This document shows, piece after piece, positions 62,205 through 64,000 of a stretch of DNA of 64,000 bases. Within the stretch, counting starts at the first letter, position 1, and each line of letters starts with the position of its first letter. The notes under the pieces are model-generated. The model did no database searches. It was not told the DNA's origin and was given only the letters and a program-made list of their open reading frames with translations. The position numbers were made by a program, and so were the translations under genes. Origin of the DNA: Aquimonas sp044344935. GTDB taxonomy: Bacteria; Pseudomonadota; Gammaproteobacteria; Xanthomonadales; Xanthomonadaceae. The stretch spans positions 37,686 through 101,685 of the forward strand of contig JBIJCA010000001.1 of NCBI GenBank assembly GCA_044344935.1, read 5' to 3'.

Positions 62205-62969
62205 TCAGCGCCCCCCGTCCTGTATCGGCGCAGCCCGCGTCGCTTTGGTTGCGGTACCCCACGTAGTCATTTCCAGGTGCTGTCCATCGGCTGAAATGCG
62301 CAGCTCGAACGGCCGCTCCAATGCGAAAAAATGTCGTGCCGATGCAGGTTGGAACGTCCAGTCCAAGGATTGACCGTGGAGACGTGCGACGAGTCCGTCA
62401 TCGACTGCGCGCAGGTTCAACGAGAGCCTCGGAGTGGTAGCAAGCACCCAATCCCCTGCAAGCGAGTCGAGAACCGCGCGCGGTTGCGGTTCGGCTACGA
62501 AGGGCAACCCCTCATGTTTCCGAACCGGGGTCGCGGTTTCTGCAGTGAGGCGCCAGATGCCATCAGCCTCCTTCACCCATAGTGCCGTCCAGCGCGTCTC
62601 GCCCACCCGGGGCAGACCGCCGTAGTACACCGACAAGCTGCGCTCGTGGCCGCGCAGCAGCACCGCCGTGTCAGACAGCTGCACCGCTTCCTCTTCGAGC
62701 GACTCCGACGACACCAGGCGACGCTGATCAGCTTCCCGCCGCCGGTCGAGCAGGTCGGCTGTGACTCGTTTGCCTCCAATATCGATGTAGACGTAGTGCG
62801 CCGAGAGACCCGCGCGATAGGTGGCCATGTCACCGCGCCCGTGGGCTGCCTGCAGCGCGTCATCCTGTTTGCGCACCGCGGCGATGTCAGGCGACTCTGC
62901 GGCAGGCGTCGTGTCTGCTGCAGCCGGAGGAGCTGCGAGGGCGGCGGTGAGCACGAGAGTCGCGAGCAT
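62205..62969 (-). CDS. Exported DUF4440/NTF2-like protein
   Basis: 254 residues from MLATLVLTAALAAPPAAADT, with a signal peptide. The SnoaL/DUF4440-like part (about 30-145) has AVRKQDDALQAAHGRGDMAT, YRAGLSAHYVYIDIGGKRVT then ALWVKEADGIWRLTAETATP. The C-terminal 100 residues (VAEPQPRAVLDSLAGDWVLA) have no named domain. NTF2-like folds often act as small-ligand enzymes or binding domains. The frame is open further upstream but without a signal or family match. No partner gene is adjacent. Confidence 0.78.
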   Translation of the reverse strand: MLATLVLTAALAAPPAAADTTPAAESPDIAAVRKQDDALQAAHGRGDMATYRAGLSAHYVYIDIGGKRVTADLLDRRREADQRRLVSSESLEEEAVQLSDTAVLLRGHERSLSVYYGGLPRVGETRWTALWVKEADGIWRLTAETATPVRKHEGLPFVAEPQPRAVLDSLAGDWVLATTPRLSLNLRAVDDGLVARLHGQSLDWTFQPASARHFFALERPFELRISADGQHLEMTTWGTATKATRAAPIQDGGR

Positions 62970-63219
62970 GTTGGGTGTTCTTCTCAATGGGCGATGGGTT
63001 CGGGTCACGCGCCGCGAACCGGCGCGAGAGTCAATCAGACAAACGGAAATCAGCGCATCAAGGGGCCGCCGGCCCGGCCCATTGAAATGCAACTCGGGCT
63101 CAGGTCCATCTTCGTAGCACGAGCGCCCGCTCAGCCCGGGCCGCAGCGGCCTGCATCGATACCTTGTCTGGCCCAGGCCGCGTCGCTCGGGTCGATCGCA
63201 GGCCATGCTTCTGCCGCCG

Positions 63220-63765
63220 TCAGAACCTGCTCGCAGCAAAACAGGGGTCAGACTCCACTTTCCGGGAAGAGCGCAGGTGATCTGACAACCAGTGCAGCTT
63301 GGCGCGCGAAAAGTGCACTCTGACCTGGGCTTTTGCAAACCCATCCTCGAGCAGATCCTGCGCATACAGCCGGACCTGCATGACGCTGCTGCTGTCGTTG
63401 CTGGCGTAGGCATCGCCGCCGAACACCACGCGTTTGCCGTCGGCGGACAGGGCCATGCTGTCCAGGCGGTTGTCGCGGTTGCTGCCGAACAGGGTGTGGC
63501 CGTAGCCCATGCGGCCCGGCAGGCCGAGGTTGAGGTTGCCGAAGCTGCTGTCGAAGCTGCCGTCTGCAGTGAGTCGGATCAGGGCGGCATCGCCGAAGCT
63601 GAAGCCGGCGTACTCGTAGCCGCCGATCAGGATCTTGCCGTCGGGCGTGGCCAGCACGTCGGCGGCGTAGGCGTCGCCGTGGATGCCGCTGGCGGTGTAG
63701 TCGAAGTTCAGGGCGACGCCGCCACGGAAGCCGGGATCGTTCGCACCTGTCACGGTATCCATCAC
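63220..63765 (-). pseudogene. Fragment of a secreted delta-60-repeat protein, 3' end disrupted
   Basis: The visible frame runs from about 63765 to 63220. KILIGGYEYAGFSFGDAALI then RLTADGSFDSSFGNLNLGLP is a delta-60 beta-propeller-like repeat, and GVALNFDYTASGIHGDAYA is another. Upstream, an in-frame TAA (63808-63810) interrupts a sequence that reads on with SRLILVG before it, so the original protein was longer. At the C-terminus QDLLEDGFA resembles the DGFE tag; the following AKAQVRVHFSRAKLHWLSDH is derived from the inverted repeat at 63242-63330. Both ends suggest a broken gene; the upstream stop could be an assembly error near the contig end. Confidence 0.65.
63242..63330. repeat. REP-like inverted repeat with GTCAGAGTGCACTTTTC-type arms
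   Basis: The left arm CAGGGGTCAGACTCCACTTTCC (63242-63263, in two parts: CAGGGGTCAGACTCC and ACTTTCC) and the right arm GAAAAGTGCACTCTGACC with CTGGGC (63308-63330) are imperfect inverted repeats around about 44 bases. Arms of this type flank or accompany REP-associated tyrosine transposases in related bacteria; no transposase gene is in the window. It lies in the 3' end of the delta-60 fragment. Confidence 0.6.
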
Positions 63766-64000
63766 GCTGACGCCGATGGACGGGTCGGTGTCGCTGGCCT
63801 TGGCGGCTTAGCCCACAAGGATCAGACGCGAGCTGGCGCCCTGCCGCTGGATGGCCAGGCGGCTTCCAACCCTTACTGGACAGCGCCTACGAAGCCCGAT
63901 GCTTGGGGCCCCAGCCACGCGGCGACGAATGGGTGCGGGTGACCCTGTCAGATATGACAGCTTGCCGATGCCAGGGGGGGGGGGCTTACCTTTGCTCCCG
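63766..64000. other. Right edge: remnant of delta-60 coding sequence and a G-run
   Basis: The minus-strand frame upstream of the TAA at 63808-63810 stays open and reads as a plausible continuation of the delta-60 protein. CTGTCA (63945-63950), GATA, TGACAG (63955-63960) is a 6-bp-arm palindrome. Near the end lies a run of 11 G residues (63974-63984), unusual for this genome and possibly an assembly artefact. Confidence 0.4.

Overview
The window is high-GC bacterial chromosome from a gammaproteobacterium, most probably of the order Xanthomonadales/Lysobacterales. The evidence is the yidC-mnmE order, C-rich-loop small RNAs beside polA (the known position of sX13 in Xanthomonas), a DUF2782 gene divergent from polA, a SelO ending in SCSS, and secreted proteins carrying an F-x-D-G-F-E tag. 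I cannot name genus or species. No rRNA, tRNA, CRISPR array, complete insertion sequence or prophage is visible, and most of the window is ordinary core genome.

Layout. 1-6.2 kb: a gene end (probably rnpA), yidC, mnmE, then two tandem paralogous lipoproteins with TonB C-terminal domains. 6.2-9.3 kb (minus strand): ubiJ, tatD and a Ycf46-like AAA ATPase. 9.4-16 kb (plus): a large secreted trypsin-fold protease coupled to sixA, then a YceI-like protein and a phospholipase-D-like lipoprotein. 16-21 kb: a DUF2145 gene with a small partner, an HTH regulator with palindromes upstream, and a second secreted protease. 21.2-25.9 kb: the threonine operon thrA-thrB-thrC. 26-29.5 kb: a membrane-anchored AraC-type regulator, a repeat cluster, two coupled membrane proteins, a candidate small RNA and an acyltransferase. 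29.5-36 kb: arfB, truC, hemF, two tandem sX13-like small RNAs, polA and the DUF2782 gene. 36-40.5 kb: a Ser/Thr kinase with a TPR-like region, a coupled ECF sigma factor and a secreted beta-lactamase-fold hydrolase. 40.6-43.6 kb: a pirin, a repeat cluster holding a decayed copy of the pirin 3' end, and selO. 43.6-52.6 kb: a DUF4124 protein, pyrE, xthA, ampG, small conserved proteins, anmK, an M23 peptidase, trmL and a YcgL-domain gene. 52.6-62.2 kb: a membrane-anchored ankyrin protein, a Kef-type antiporter, rmuC, a metallo-beta-lactamase-fold hydrolase and a secreted repeat protein ending in the DGFE tag. 62.2-64 kb: a DUF4440-like protein and a broken delta-60-repeat gene next to a REP-like inverted repeat, running into an 11-G run near the end.

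Themes. Peptidoglycan recycling and turnover (ampG, anmK, M23 peptidase) cluster at 46-51.7 kb. Two intergenic repeat families recur: a GGTGGGYC hairpin with a roughly 43-bp extended form, and arrays of GGGATTG-like heptamers that sometimes supply the last codons of genes. The most interesting items are the duplicated C-rich-loop small RNA locus, the F-x-D-G-F-E tag seen at either end of secreted proteins, and the tandem TonB-domain lipoproteins.
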